This document shows positions 32,565 through 41,736 of a stretch of 64,000 nucleotides of DNA, in pieces. The DNA is taken from the NCBI GenBank assembly GCA_041627895.1, contig JBFKQC010000006.1, positions 1 to 64,000 on the forward strand, read 5' to 3'. This DNA is from JBFKQC01 sp041627895 (GTDB lineage Bacteria > Pseudomonadota > Alphaproteobacteria > Rhodobacterales > Rhodobacteraceae). The notes beneath the pieces were generated by a model, which was not told where the DNA came from, ran no database searches, and saw only the letters and a program-made list of their open reading frames with translations. The number at the start of each line of letters is the position of its first letter. Positions within the stretch are counted from its first letter, which is position 1. The translations under genes and the position numbers were made by a program.

Positions 32565-33611
32565 CTACGAAATCCTGATCCGCGGGTTCAGGTAGACATA
32601 GCCGATATCCGAGATCAGCTGCGTCGTCAGAACCACGATCACCGAGACCACCGAGACCCCCAGCAGAAGCTCGATGTCGTTGTTGCCGGCCGCTTCGACC
32701 AGCGTCCATCCGAAGCCCTTGTAGTTGAACAGCGATTCCACGATCACCACGCCGTTCAAGAGCCAGGGGAACTGCAGCATGATCACCGTGAACGGTGCGA
32801 TCAGCGCGTTCCTCAGCGCGTGCTTCATCACGATGTTGGTAAAGCTCACGCCCTTCAGCCGCGCGGTGCGGATGTATTGCGCGGTCATCACCTCGGCCAT
32901 GCTCGCCCGGGTCATCCGCGCGATATAGCCCATGCCGTACAGCGCGATGGTCAGGACCGGCAGGGTGAAGTTTTCCCAGGTGATATCGTCCATCGCGGTC
33001 GTCGCGGTGCCCTTGAACCATTTCAGCCCCACGGTGGACGAGGCGAAGACCGCGATGAAGATCACGCCCGAGACGTATTCCGGTGTCGCCGTCGTGGTGA
33101 TCGAGACGGTGGACAGGGTACGGTCCATCCGGCTGCCCTCGCGCATGCCCGCCAGCACGCCGATGATCAGCGCGCCGGGCACCATCACGCACATCACCGC
33201 CAGCATCAGCCAGCCGGTCAGCCCGAGGCGCTTGAACACGATTCCCGAGACGTTCTCGCGGAACCGCGTCGACCAGCCCCAGTCGCCCTGCAAAACGCCG
33301 CAGAACCGCGGAGCGTCCTCGATCGCGATTCCCGGCTTGGCGCATTTCGCGCGGACCTCGCCGTCGTTGCCCTCGATCACGTAGCCGGGCAGGACGCCCA
33401 GCCACTCGCCGTATTTCACGAAGACGTTGCGGTCGTAGCCCCGGTTCTGCAGCCAGAACTGGACCTGTTCGTCCGACATCCGCATGTCGCCCTGGGTCTT
33501 CGAGAGCTTTTCGAGGTTGGGGTAGAGGTTCGTCAGGAAGAACACGACGAAGGTCAGGCAGAGCGCGGTCAGTATCATGACCCCGATCCTGCGCAGAATG
33601 AAGCGAAGCAT
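32565..33611 (-). CDS. Peptide-type ABC transporter permease (OppB/DppB family)
   Basis: A 348-aa permease with an N-terminal helix (FILRRIGVMILTALCLTFVV, 4-23), a periplasmic loop of about 100 residues containing two cysteines, and five further hydrophobic segments. The EAA loop is near IRTARLKGVSFTNIVMKHALRNALI, and the C-terminus ends YVYLNPRIRIS, characteristic of OppB/DppB (LNPRIR). The gene follows the binding-protein gene by 129 bases and is coupled to the enlarged OppC gene. Confidence 0.93.
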   Translation of the reverse strand: MLRFILRRIGVMILTALCLTFVVFFLTNLYPNLEKLSKTQGDMRMSDEQVQFWLQNRGYDRNVFVKYGEWLGVLPGYVIEGNDGEVRAKCAKPGIAIEDAPRFCGVLQGDWGWSTRFRENVSGIVFKRLGLTGWLMLAVMCVMVPGALIIGVLAGMREGSRMDRTLSTVSITTTATPEYVSGVIFIAVFASSTVGLKWFKGTATTAMDDITWENFTLPVLTIALYGMGYIARMTRASMAEVMTAQYIRTARLKGVSFTNIVMKHALRNALIAPFTVIMLQFPWLLNGVVIVESLFNYKGFGWTLVEAAGNNDIELLLGVSVVSVIVVLTTQLISDIGYVYLNPRIRIS

Positions 33612-33740
33612 GGCGTCCCCTGTCGGTTTCGGGGCGGATCATGCGCCTTTGCGGCGTCTGGCGCGGCGGCCTCGGCCGCGGCCCGTCCCGGTGTGACGCC
33701 GCGCCCCCGTGGCGGGGACGCGGCGCGGCTTGGTCCGCAA

Positions 33741-35402
33741 TCAGGCGGCGAGACCCCACATGTAGTGGTGGTGCTCGAAGGCGATGTGCTGGTCGGCGCC
33801 CACCAGGCCCTCGCGGTAGTGGCGGTAGAGCGAACGCCAGTAGGGCTGGATCGTCACGCCCTCTTCCTGGATCAGCGCCTCCATCTTGGCGGCGACCTCG
33901 CTGCGCTTGGCGGCATCGGCCACCGAAAGCGCCTGGGCCAGCAGCGCGTCGAAGTCCGAGTTCGACCAGCCGAACTCGTTCCACGCCTCGCCGGACTTGT
34001 AGGCCAGGGCCCAGATCTGCACGGCGAGCGGGCGGTGGTTCCAGTTCGTCGACGAGAACGGGTACTTCGTCCAGTCGTTCCAGAAGGTCGAGCCCGGCAG
34101 GATCGTACGCTTCACCTTGATGCCGGCATCGCGAAGCTGGGCGGCCACCGCGTCGGTGGTGTTGCGCCGCCAGTCGTCGTCGATCGAGAAGATCTCGTGC
34201 TCGTAGTCGGCCATGCCGGCCTCTTCCATCAGGGCCTTCGCGCCGGCCGGGTCGTAGACCGGATCGCCGATATCGGCGTATTCCGGGTGCTTCGGGCCGG
34301 CGTGGTGGTTCTGCGCGACGGCGCCGCGGTTGCCATAGCCGAGTTCCAGCAGCACGTTGTTGTCCACCGCCATCTGCAGCGCCTTGCGGACGCGTTTGTC
34401 GGCGTAGGGCTTGGCGCCGCCGGCCTCGGCGACCTGGTTCGGACGGATCACGAGGGTGCTCATGGTCACCACTTCGGACTTCACGAAGCCGAGGCCGTCC
34501 ATCACGTCAATGAACTCGCCCACCGACTCGTGCAGCATGTCGACCTCTTCGGATTCGAGCGCCGCCAGCCAGGCCGACGGGTCGGTGCCGTAGTCGATAT
34601 ACTCGATCCGGTCGAGATAGGGCCCGCCATAGACCTCGGTGCCCCACCAGGCGTGGTCGGCGTTGCGCACCAGCGTCGCCTTGACGCCGACCTCGAGCTC
34701 TTCCAGCAGGTACGGACCGGTGCCGATGGCGTTCGCGGTGTCGGCGGGATCATAGGACGCATGGACGATCGCCGCCGGATAGTCCGACATGCCCGCGATC
34801 AGCGAGATGTCGGGCGCGGGCAGGTGAAGCTTCACGGTGTGGCTGTCGGCCACTTCGATCGAGCCTTCGAGCGCCTTGTTGGTATCAGGATCGACCAGCG
34901 TGCCCATGCGGCCGGCCATCGAGTTGCCCTCGACGTCCTTCTCGCACCAGCGTGCGATGTTGCGCGCCACGTCATCGGCGGTGAAGTCGTCGCCGTTGTT
35001 CCACTTCGCGCCCTGGCGGACGTTCAGCGTGTACTCGGTGGCGTCCTCGTTGATCTCCCAGCTTTCAAGCAGCATGCCCTGGAAGGTGCCGTCGGAATTG
35101 TACTGCACCAGATATTCCAGCGTGCCGCGCGTCTGGTTGCCCATTTCGGACCAGTCGTAGGAGCGGGTGTCCTTCAGTTCGCGCACGCTCATCTGCACGC
35201 GCAGCGTGCCGCCCTGCTGGGCATGGGCGGCGGCGCGCGCCGGCTGGTTCAGGCCGATCAGCCCGTAGGCGGCGCCCGCGGCCACGCCGAGCGAGGTCGC
35301 ACGCGTCAGGAATTCGCGGCGGTCCATCAGGCCCGCCCTGTACTCCTCTGCGTACATGCGGGCGGCCGGATGGACCGTCCGGGTTTCGGTATGTAACGTC
35401 AT
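33741..35402 (-). CDS. Peptide-type ABC transporter substrate-binding protein (SBP family 5)
   Basis: A 553-aa periplasmic binding protein. A Tat leader is clear (MDRREFLTRATSLGVAAGAA, about residues 26-45), so it is exported folded. The family 5 core follows, with GTLRVQMSVRELKD at the mature start and NVRQGAKWNNGDDFTADDV near residue 125. Two ATGs in tandem (35405 and 35402) follow AGGGAGAAG; the second has the better spacing. Ligand could be peptides, opines or similar molecules and is not readable. First gene of the operon binding protein-OppB-OppC-ATPase. Confidence 0.92.
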   Translation of the reverse strand: MTLHTETRTVHPAARMYAEEYRAGLMDRREFLTRATSLGVAAGAAYGLIGLNQPARAAAHAQQGGTLRVQMSVRELKDTRSYDWSEMGNQTRGTLEYLVQYNSDGTFQGMLLESWEINEDATEYTLNVRQGAKWNNGDDFTADDVARNIARWCEKDVEGNSMAGRMGTLVDPDTNKALEGSIEVADSHTVKLHLPAPDISLIAGMSDYPAAIVHASYDPADTANAIGTGPYLLEELEVGVKATLVRNADHAWWGTEVYGGPYLDRIEYIDYGTDPSAWLAALESEEVDMLHESVGEFIDVMDGLGFVKSEVVTMSTLVIRPNQVAEAGGAKPYADKRVRKALQMAVDNNVLLELGYGNRGAVAQNHHAGPKHPEYADIGDPVYDPAGAKALMEEAGMADYEHEIFSIDDDWRRNTTDAVAAQLRDAGIKVKRTILPGSTFWNDWTKYPFSSTNWNHRPLAVQIWALAYKSGEAWNEFGWSNSDFDALLAQALSVADAAKRSEVAAKMEALIQEEGVTIQPYWRSLYRHYREGLVGADQHIAFEHHHYMWGLAA

Positions 35403-35661
35403 CATCTTCTCCCTGTAAGACGTTGAATTTCTGCGGGTAATGGCACTTGGTGCGCGGCCAGTACCCTGCGCCTCGGCGCATTGATCCCGTTCGGCGTCGC
35501 GACAATCCTCCCCATGCTCTATTGCGCATGGATCGGGCCGACCCGTCAACGTTCGCTTTCGCCCAATTGCGGCTCAAAAGCGACATGCCCATTGAAGAAA
35601 AACGACATCGGTCCGGATTGCAAGCAGATCGGCGCCCGGCGCCGCGTGGGCGCCCTGCGGT
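35403..35661 (-). promoter_or_regulatory. Leader and probable control region of the ABC importer operon
   Basis: A 259-bp gap between the AraC gene and the binding-protein gene, both on the minus strand. A 7-bp stem (35631-35637 with 35648-35654) just after the AraC stop may be its terminator. The rest shows no ORF I can support, and no promoter pair I trust; AraC binding sites would be expected here. Confidence 0.35.
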
Positions 35662-36492
35662 CTAGGCGCGCTTGCGAAAGTCGGACGGCGTCGCGCCGGT
35701 GTGCTTCTGGAAGGCGCGCGTGAAGTATGCGGCCGAGCTGAAGCCCAGCTCGTCGGCGATGTCCTTGATCGGCCTGCGCGAGTTGCACAAAAGCTCGCGC
35801 GCCTCGAAATGGATGCGGTCGGCCAGCAGCGCCGACGCCGAGCGGCCGCAGGCGATGTTGCAGGACCGCGTCAGGTGCGTCGGTGTCACGCCAAGCTGCT
35901 GGGCATAGTCGTGGATCGTGCGCCCCGAGCGGAAATCGCGCTCGACCATCGAGGTATAGGCCGCGGCGAGCCGCCGCGCGGCGTCGGAATTCAGGTCGTG
36001 CAGGTTCTCGTCGCGGGTCTCGCGGTCGAGCCAGACCGACAACAGCCCGGCATGCGCCAGCAGCGCCCGGTCCTGGCCCGGCAGGTCGTTCTTCAGCTCG
36101 CGCGCGATGTTCTCGATCAGCGCGGTCAGTTCCGCCTGCTGCTGCACGTCGCGGAACCGGAAATGCACCGGCGCCTCGGGCAGCGTCAGCGAGCTGTCCT
36201 TGGGAAAGTAGACCGCGGTGCCGAACACCTGGCCCAGCATTTCGTAGCCGTGCATCGTGCCCGCGGGCAGGAAGACGGCGTGGTGCGGGCCGAATCCGTG
36301 GGTGACGCCGGCGACGGTGATGCGGCCCTGTCCGCGGGTGAACCAGATCAGCAGGGGCTGCGAGTAGGATCGCATCGCCTCGGTCCGCCAGCGCGTCTCT
36401 GCCGACAGCCGCGGCAGCTGCTCGACGCGAAAACGCTTGTTTTTCAACGTGCTGTTGATGTCAGGACGGTTGGTGCTGAAGATCTGCTTCAT
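35662..36492 (-). CDS. AraC family transcriptional regulator
   Basis: A 276-aa regulator with an N-terminal cupin-like sensor domain (about 20-130, including PHHAVFLPAGTMHGYEML) and a C-terminal pair of helix-turn-helix motifs (about 175-276). The AraC signature is visible as ADELGFSSAAYFTRAFQKHTGATPSDFR (in part). It lies immediately upstream of, and on the same strand as, the ABC importer operon and is the natural candidate to control it. No operator is identifiable by eye. Confidence 0.9.
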   Translation of the reverse strand: MKQIFSTNRPDINSTLKNKRFRVEQLPRLSAETRWRTEAMRSYSQPLLIWFTRGQGRITVAGVTHGFGPHHAVFLPAGTMHGYEMLGQVFGTAVYFPKDSSLTLPEAPVHFRFRDVQQQAELTALIENIARELKNDLPGQDRALLAHAGLLSVWLDRETRDENLHDLNSDAARRLAAAYTSMVERDFRSGRTIHDYAQQLGVTPTHLTRSCNIACGRSASALLADRIHFEARELLCNSRRPIKDIADELGFSSAAYFTRAFQKHTGATPSDFRKRA

Positions 36493-36573
36493 GTTGGACT
36501 AGTACAATTATCCACAGGGTTTTCCCGGGCGTTCCCCCGAAACTCGTTCGCAAGGTGTAAGCGCGGCAGCGCA

Positions 36574-37452
36574 TCAGGGCAACAGAATCGCTGCCCATCC
36601 CCGCATTCTCGACCGAAACCATGTGCGCTGTCTTTTGGCATATTGCCGTGTGGCGGTCTTTGCGTCGGCAACTGCGTCCTTCAGGTCACGGTTGCCCCGC
36701 AGGTGGTCGATCAGCTCGCGCGCGCCGATCGCCTTGGACGAGGGCAGCGCCGGGTCCCAGGTGCCGAGGTTGCGCCGCGCCTCTTCCAGCGCGCCGTTCG
36801 CGACCATCGCGTCGAAGCGCCGGTCGATCCGCGCCGCCAGCCAGTCGCGGTCGGCCTCGATCAGCAGCGGCTGCGCCGCGGCGAGCGGCAGCAATGGCGC
36901 GGGCGTCTCGTCCTGCCACGAGGCGAGGCCGCGGCCGGTGGCTGCCTGCACCTCCCAGGCGCGCTGGACGCGCACCGGGTTGGCACGGTCGATCCGCGCC
37001 AGCGTCGCCGCGTCCAGCTCGGCCAGCAGCGCCGCGGCGCCCTCGGCGGCGAGACGCGCCGCGGCGCGTTCGCGGATTTCCGCCGGCACGGGCGGGATCT
37101 CGGCCAGCCCCTCGGTCAGCGCCGCGAAATATAATCCGGTGCCGCCGACGATGATCGGCCGCGCCTCGCCCTTGAGGATCAGCGCGGCGTCGCGCAGCCA
37201 GTGGCCCACCGAATAGGCCGCGTCGCCCGGCACGTGACCATAAAGCCGGTGCGGCGCAAAGGCTTCCTCGTCCGGGCCGGGGCGCGCGGTCAGCACGCGC
37301 CAGTTGGCGAAAACCTGCAGCGCGTCGGCATTGACGATCACGCCGCCCTGGCGCCCGGCGATTTCCAGCGCCAGCGCGGATTTGCCCGACGCGGTGGGCC
37401 CCGCGATCAGCACCGGGCGCTCGCCCGAGAGCGATTTCAGCAGATCGCGCAT
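36574..37452 (-). CDS. miaA: tRNA dimethylallyltransferase
   Basis: A 292-aa enzyme that adds a dimethylallyl group to A37 of tRNAs reading UNN codons, the first step to ms2i6A. Walker A AGPTASGKSALA is at residues 16-27. DALQVFANWRVLTARP, VGGTGLYFAALTEG and the C-terminal RQYAKRQRTWFRSR are family hallmarks. ATG at 37452 is preferred; an in-frame ATG at 37512 adds 20 residues without support. It diverges from pyrH across 72 bases. Confidence 0.94.
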   Translation of the reverse strand: MRDLLKSLSGERPVLIAGPTASGKSALALEIAGRQGGVIVNADALQVFANWRVLTARPGPDEEAFAPHRLYGHVPGDAAYSVGHWLRDAALILKGEARPIIVGGTGLYFAALTEGLAEIPPVPAEIRERAAARLAAEGAAALLAELDAATLARIDRANPVRVQRAWEVQAATGRGLASWQDETPAPLLPLAAAQPLLIEADRDWLAARIDRRFDAMVANGALEEARRNLGTWDPALPSSKAIGARELIDHLRGNRDLKDAVADAKTATRQYAKRQRTWFRSRMRGWAAILLP

Positions 37453-37524
37453 CGCGGCGGTGCTTGGCGATTGATCATGGGGGGCTTTTCCGACATTTTG
37501 CGCCGCGAGCATAGGGGGGCAGTA

Positions 37525-38262
37525 ATGGACGATACAGCGGCGGCGGTGCCGACCACGAAATACAAGCGCGTGATGCTGAAAATCTCGGGCGAGGCGCTGA
37601 TGGGCGACCAGGGCTATGGCCTGCATCCGCCCACGGTCCAGCGCATCGCGCAGGAGATCAAGTCGGTGCACGACCTTGGGGTCGAGATCTGCATGGTAAT
37701 CGGCGGCGGCAACATCTTTCGCGGGCTGCAGGGCTCGGCCCAGGGGATGGAGCGCACGACGGCCGACTACATGGGGATGCTGGCGACCGTGATGAACGCG
37801 CTGGCGATGCAGTCGGCGCTGGAACAGATGGGGGTCTTTACCCGGGTGATCAGCGCGATCCCGATGGACCAGGTCTGCGAGCCCTACATCCGCCGCCGCG
37901 CGGTGCGGCACCTGGAGAAAAAGCGCGTCTGCATCTTCGCCGCGGGCACCGGCAACCCCTATTTCACCACCGACACCGCCGCGACGCTGCGCGCCAGCGA
38001 GATGGGCTGCGAGGCGATCTTCAAGGGCACCAAGGTCGACGGCGTCTATGACAAGGACCCCGCGCGCCACGGCGATGCCGAGCGCTACGAGACGATCAGC
38101 TACGACGACGTGCTGGCCCAGCACCTCGGCGTGATGGACGCCACCGCGATCGCGCTGGCGCAGGGAAACAACCTGCCGATCATCGTGTTTTCGCTGGACG
38201 AACCGGGGGGATTCAGGGGGATTCTCGCCGGGGAAGGCACCTATACAACGGTGCACGGTTGA
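37525..38262 (+). CDS. pyrH: Uridylate kinase
   Basis: A 245-aa UMP kinase of the amino acid kinase fold, converting UMP to UDP. Motifs: LKISGEALMG near residue 18, VIGGGNIFRG near 60, MDQVCEPYIRRRAVRHLEK, AAGTGNPYFTTDTAA near 143. ATG at 37525 follows a GGGGGG run. It opens the conserved run pyrH-frr-uppS-cdsA-dxr-rseP. Confidence 0.96.
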   Translation: MDDTAAAVPTTKYKRVMLKISGEALMGDQGYGLHPPTVQRIAQEIKSVHDLGVEICMVIGGGNIFRGLQGSAQGMERTTADYMGMLATVMNALAMQSALEQMGVFTRVISAIPMDQVCEPYIRRRAVRHLEKKRVCIFAAGTGNPYFTTDTAATLRASEMGCEAIFKGTKVDGVYDKDPARHGDAERYETISYDDVLAQHLGVMDATAIALAQGNNLPIIVFSLDEPGGFRGILAGEGTYTTVHG

Positions 38263-38318
38263 CGGTATAAACCCCCAATTCGCGCCCGGGCCGGGCGCAG
38301 CGACCAAGGGCAGCAGGC

Positions 38319-38882
38319 ATGTCAGACGCTCAGGACATCGACATCAAGGATTTGACCCGGCGCATGGACGGCGCGATGACCGCGCTGCGCCACGAATTCG
38401 CGTCGCTTCGCACCGGGCGCGCCTCTGCCGCGATGATCGAGCCGATCAACGTCGACGCCTACGGCGCGGTTACGCCGATCAACCAGGTCGGCACGATCAA
38501 CGTGCCGGAACCGCGGATGGTGACGATCAACGTCTGGGACAAGTCGCTGGTCAACAAGGTCGAAAAGGCGATCATGGAATCCGGTCTGGGGATCAACCCG
38601 CAGACCAACGGCACGATCATCATGCTGCCGATCCCCGAGCTGAACGAGGAACGCCGCCGCGAGCTGACCAAGGTCGCCGGGCAATATGCCGAACAGGCCC
38701 GCGTCGCGATCCGCAACGTGCGCCAGGACGGGATGCATCAGCTGAAGAAGGCCAAGGCCGCCGGCATGTCGGAGGACGAGGAAAAGCTCTGGCACGACGA
38801 GATCCAGGAACTGACCGACAAGCACATCAAGTCGGTCGACGACGCGCTGGCGACCAAACAGGAAGAGATCATGCACGTATGA
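38319..38882 (+). CDS. frr: Ribosome recycling factor
   Basis: A 187-aa factor that splits post-termination ribosomes with EF-G. It shows RTGRASAAMIEPINVDAYG near 30-48, IPELNEERRRELTKVA near 107 and the C-terminal helix ending in VDDALATKQEEIMHV. The gene follows pyrH by 56 bases. After it, 120 bases contain GC-rich inverted repeats (including GGGCCG/CGGCCC near 38972-38986) before uppS. Confidence 0.96.
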   Translation: MSDAQDIDIKDLTRRMDGAMTALRHEFASLRTGRASAAMIEPINVDAYGAVTPINQVGTINVPEPRMVTINVWDKSLVNKVEKAIMESGLGINPQTNGTIIMLPIPELNEERRRELTKVAGQYAEQARVAIRNVRQDGMHQLKKAKAAGMSEDEEKLWHDEIQELTDKHIKSVDDALATKQEEIMHV

Positions 38883-39002
38883 GCACCGCGCCGGAAGCGG
38901 CCGGGCGGGGCCGGCTTCGGGTGCGGAAGGGCAGGGCCCCGATTACGTCAAGATTCAGTGTCATGTAACCAGTAGGGCCGGTCCGGCCCGAGGAGCGAGC
39001 AG

Positions 39003-39722
39003 ATGAAGAAGACCAACCAGACGGGTCCGCGCCATGTTGCGATCATCATGGACGGCAACGGCCGCTGGGCGCAGCGCCGCGGTCGGCCGCGGCTCTTTGG
39101 CCACCACGCCGGCGCGCGGCGGGTGCGCGAGATCGTGCGCGCCTGCCCCGATATCGGCGTCAAGTACCTGACGATATTCGCCTTTTCGACCGAGAACTGG
39201 AAGCGGACCCAAGCCGAGGTGGCCGGGCTGATGAGCCTGTTCCGGCGCTATATCACGCGCGAGGCCAGGGCGCTGTTCGAGGAAGGCGTGCGCGTGCGCT
39301 TCATCGGCGACCGGATCAAGCTGGATGAAAAGCTGGTGCGGCTGATGGACGAACTGGAACTGCTGACCGCGGACAATTCCAAGGTGCATCTGACCATCGC
39401 GCTGAATTACGGCGGGCGCGACGAGGTGGCGCGCGCGACCCGGCGCATGGCGCGCGAGGTGGCCAGCGGACGGCTCGACCCCGAGAAGGTGAACGAAGAG
39501 ACCCTGGCGCATTACCTGGATACCTATTTCCTGCCCGATCCCGATCTGGTGATCCGCACCTCGGGCGAGGCGCGGATCTCGAACTTCCTGCTCTGGCAGT
39601 CGGCCTATGCCGAGTACGAATTCATCGACACGCTCTGGCCGGATTTCACCAAGGACATCTTCGCCGGCATCGTGGCGAATTACTCTGGCCGCGACCGCCG
39701 GTTCGGTGCCGTCCGGGCATGA
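39003..39722 (+). CDS. uppS: Undecaprenyl diphosphate synthase (cis-prenyltransferase)
   Basis: A 239-aa enzyme extending farnesyl diphosphate with isopentenyl units to make the lipid carrier for peptidoglycan and O-antigen. The catalytic Asp lies in IIMDGNGRWAQRRG (residues 15-28). GARRVREIV, YLTIFAFSTENWKR and RTSGEARISNFLLWQ are conserved. GAGGAGCGAGCAG precedes the ATG. Its last 4 bases overlap cdsA. Confidence 0.95.
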   Translation: MKKTNQTGPRHVAIIMDGNGRWAQRRGRPRLFGHHAGARRVREIVRACPDIGVKYLTIFAFSTENWKRTQAEVAGLMSLFRRYITREARALFEEGVRVRFIGDRIKLDEKLVRLMDELELLTADNSKVHLTIALNYGGRDEVARATRRMAREVASGRLDPEKVNEETLAHYLDTYFLPDPDLVIRTSGEARISNFLLWQSAYAEYEFIDTLWPDFTKDIFAGIVANYSGRDRRFGAVRA

Positions 39723-40513
39723 CCCAGCCGGCCCGCAACTGGGACGACCTGCGCCCGCGGCTGATCACCGGCACGGTGCTGATCGCGGTGGGCGGCCTGG
39801 CGATCTGGCAGGGCGGGGTCTGGTTCGCGGCGCTGGCGGCGCTGGTCACGGCGGTGATGATCTGGGAACTGGCCGCGATGACCAACCCCGACGAGCGGGT
39901 CGAGGCGGTGACGCTGGCCGTGATGACCGGCGTGGCGATCCTGGTCGCGCGCAAGTTCCCGGTGGCCCTGGCGCTGCCCTCGGTGGCGCTGCCGGCGGCG
40001 GTGGGGCTTTACCTGTTGTCCCGGCACCGGGCGATCTATCTGGCCTATGCGGTCGGCGTGGCGCTGGCGGGATACGGGCTGATGGCGTTCCGCGACAGCC
40101 ACGGCATGCTCTGGCTGTTTTGGCTGGTGCTGGTCGTGGCGGCGACCGACATCGCCGGCTATTTCGGCGGAAAGACGATCGGCGGGCGCAAGTTCTGGCC
40201 GCGGGTCAGCCCCAAGAAGACCTGGGCCGGCATCCTCTGCGGCTGGGCCGCGGCGGCGGTGATCGGGTTGGTATTCCTCGGGATCAGCGATGCCGGGCGC
40301 GACCTGATCTGGATTTCGGTGCTGTTGGCCTTTGCCTCGCAGATGGGCGACATCGCCGAAAGCGCGATCAAGCGGAAGATGGGGGTCAAGGACAGTTCGA
40401 ACCTGCTGCCCGGCCATGGCGGGCTGATGGACCGGTTCGACGGCTTCCTCGGCGCGGCGCTGTTCATGCTTCTGACCTCGCTGGTCGTGGACGTGCCGGA
40501 CTTCCAGCTCTGA
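39719..40513 (+). CDS. cdsA: Phosphatidate cytidylyltransferase
   Basis: A 264-aa inner membrane enzyme making CDP-diacylglycerol. About seven hydrophobic segments are seen. The signature is in the C-terminal third: SPKKTWAGILCGW near 162, SAIKRKMGVKDSS near 218 and PGHGGLMDRFDG near 233-244. The start overlaps uppS (ATGA). It links this cluster to phospholipid synthesis. Confidence 0.94.
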   Translation: MTQPARNWDDLRPRLITGTVLIAVGGLAIWQGGVWFAALAALVTAVMIWELAAMTNPDERVEAVTLAVMTGVAILVARKFPVALALPSVALPAAVGLYLLSRHRAIYLAYAVGVALAGYGLMAFRDSHGMLWLFWLVLVVAATDIAGYFGGKTIGGRKFWPRVSPKKTWAGILCGWAAAAVIGLVFLGISDAGRDLIWISVLLAFASQMGDIAESAIKRKMGVKDSSNLLPGHGGLMDRFDGFLGAALFMLLTSLVVDVPDFQL

Positions 40514-40515
40514 CG

Positions 40516-41697
40516 ATGGTGCGCCGGGTCTCGATCTTCGGCGCCTCGGGGTCGATCGGACAGAACACGATCGACCTGATCCGGCGCGACAGGGAAGCGT
40601 TCAAAATCATCGCCTTGACGGGCGGCGCCAACGTCGAGCAACTGGCCCGCGATGCGCGCGAGCTGGGCGCGGCGGTGGCGGTGACCGCCTACGAGGACCG
40701 GCTGGGCGACCTGCGCGAGGCGCTGGCCGGGTCGGGCACAGAGGCGGCCGCGGGCGAGACCGCGATGCTGGAGGCCGCGGCGCGGCCCGCCGACTGGGTG
40801 ATGTCGGCCATCGTCGGCGCCGCGGGGCTGGCGCCGGGGCTGGCCGCACTGGAACACGGGTCCACGCTGGCGCTGGCCAACAAGGAAAGCCTGGTGACGG
40901 CCGGGCCCCTGCTGATGCGGACCGCGCGCGACCACGGCGCCACGGTGCTGCCGGTCGACAGCGAGCATTCCGGCGTCTTCCAGGCGCTGGTCGGCGAGGA
41001 TATCGGCGCGGTCGAGCGGATCATCCTGACCGCGTCGGGGGGCGCGTTCCGCGACTGGCCGCTCGAAGCGCTGGCGCGCGCGACACCCGAAGAGGCCGCG
41101 AGCCACCCGAATTGGGCCATGGGGCAAAGGATCACGATCGACAGTGCGTCCATGTTCAACAAGTCACTGGAACTGATTGAAACCCATGAATATTTCGGCA
41201 TTGCGCCCGAGCGGGTCGAGGTGCTGGTGCATCCCGAGAGCCTGATCCACGCGCTGGTGGGGTTCCGCGACGGGGCGCTGATGGCCCATGTCGGACCGGC
41301 GGACATGCGCCACGCCATCGGCTATGCGCTGAACTGGCCCGAGCGGCGCGATTTGCCGGTCGAGCGGCTGGATCTGGCCGCGATCGGTTCGCTCAGCTTC
41401 CGGGCGCCCGATAACGCGCGCTGGCCGGCGCTGCGGCTGGCGCGCGAGGTGATGAAGACCGGCGGTCTGGCCGGCGCCGTGTTCAACGCGGCCAAGGAAC
41501 GCGCACTCGACGGGTTCATCGCGCGCGAGATCGGATTCACCGCCATGACGGGGGTGGTCGAGGCGGTGTTGACCCAATTGTCATCGGAAACCGGCCTTGG
41601 TTCGGCCCAGATTACCCTTGATAACGTGCGCCAGATCGACCATCTCGCCCGTATCCGCGCGGCAGAGGTGATCGCGAGGCAGAGCCGGATGGGCTAG
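40516..41697 (+). CDS. dxr: 1-deoxy-D-xylulose 5-phosphate reductoisomerase
   Basis: A 393-aa enzyme of the MEP isoprenoid pathway. NADPH-binding GASGSIGQNT is at residues 8-17, ALANKESLV near 117, metal and substrate site VDSEHSGVFQ near 148, and SLELIETHEYFG near 216. ATG at 40516 begins two bases after the cdsA stop. Its product feeds the isoprenoid units used by uppS upstream. Confidence 0.96.
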   Translation: MVRRVSIFGASGSIGQNTIDLIRRDREAFKIIALTGGANVEQLARDARELGAAVAVTAYEDRLGDLREALAGSGTEAAAGETAMLEAAARPADWVMSAIVGAAGLAPGLAALEHGSTLALANKESLVTAGPLLMRTARDHGATVLPVDSEHSGVFQALVGEDIGAVERIILTASGGAFRDWPLEALARATPEEAASHPNWAMGQRITIDSASMFNKSLELIETHEYFGIAPERVEVLVHPESLIHALVGFRDGALMAHVGPADMRHAIGYALNWPERRDLPVERLDLAAIGSLSFRAPDNARWPALRLAREVMKTGGLAGAVFNAAKERALDGFIAREIGFTAMTGVVEAVLTQLSSETGLGSAQITLDNVRQIDHLARIRAAEVIARQSRMG

Positions 41698-41736
41698 AAT
41701 AGCCCATCCAGAGTCGAGAATAACGAGGCAGGCGGT

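Noticed and set aside
31656..35396. A 1246-codon open frame on the plus strand across the ABC importer genes, and many similar long antisense frames
   Set aside because: They are reverse-frame shadows of GC-rich real genes: rich in Arg, His and Gln, without domains, and the opposite strand holds unmistakable transporter genes.
36508..36516. A perfect DnaA box (TTATCCACA) upstream of the AraC gene
   Set aside because: Only one box, with no AT-rich unwinding region, dnaA, hemE or parAB nearby. A single 9-mer is expected by chance in a genome of this size, so no origin is called.
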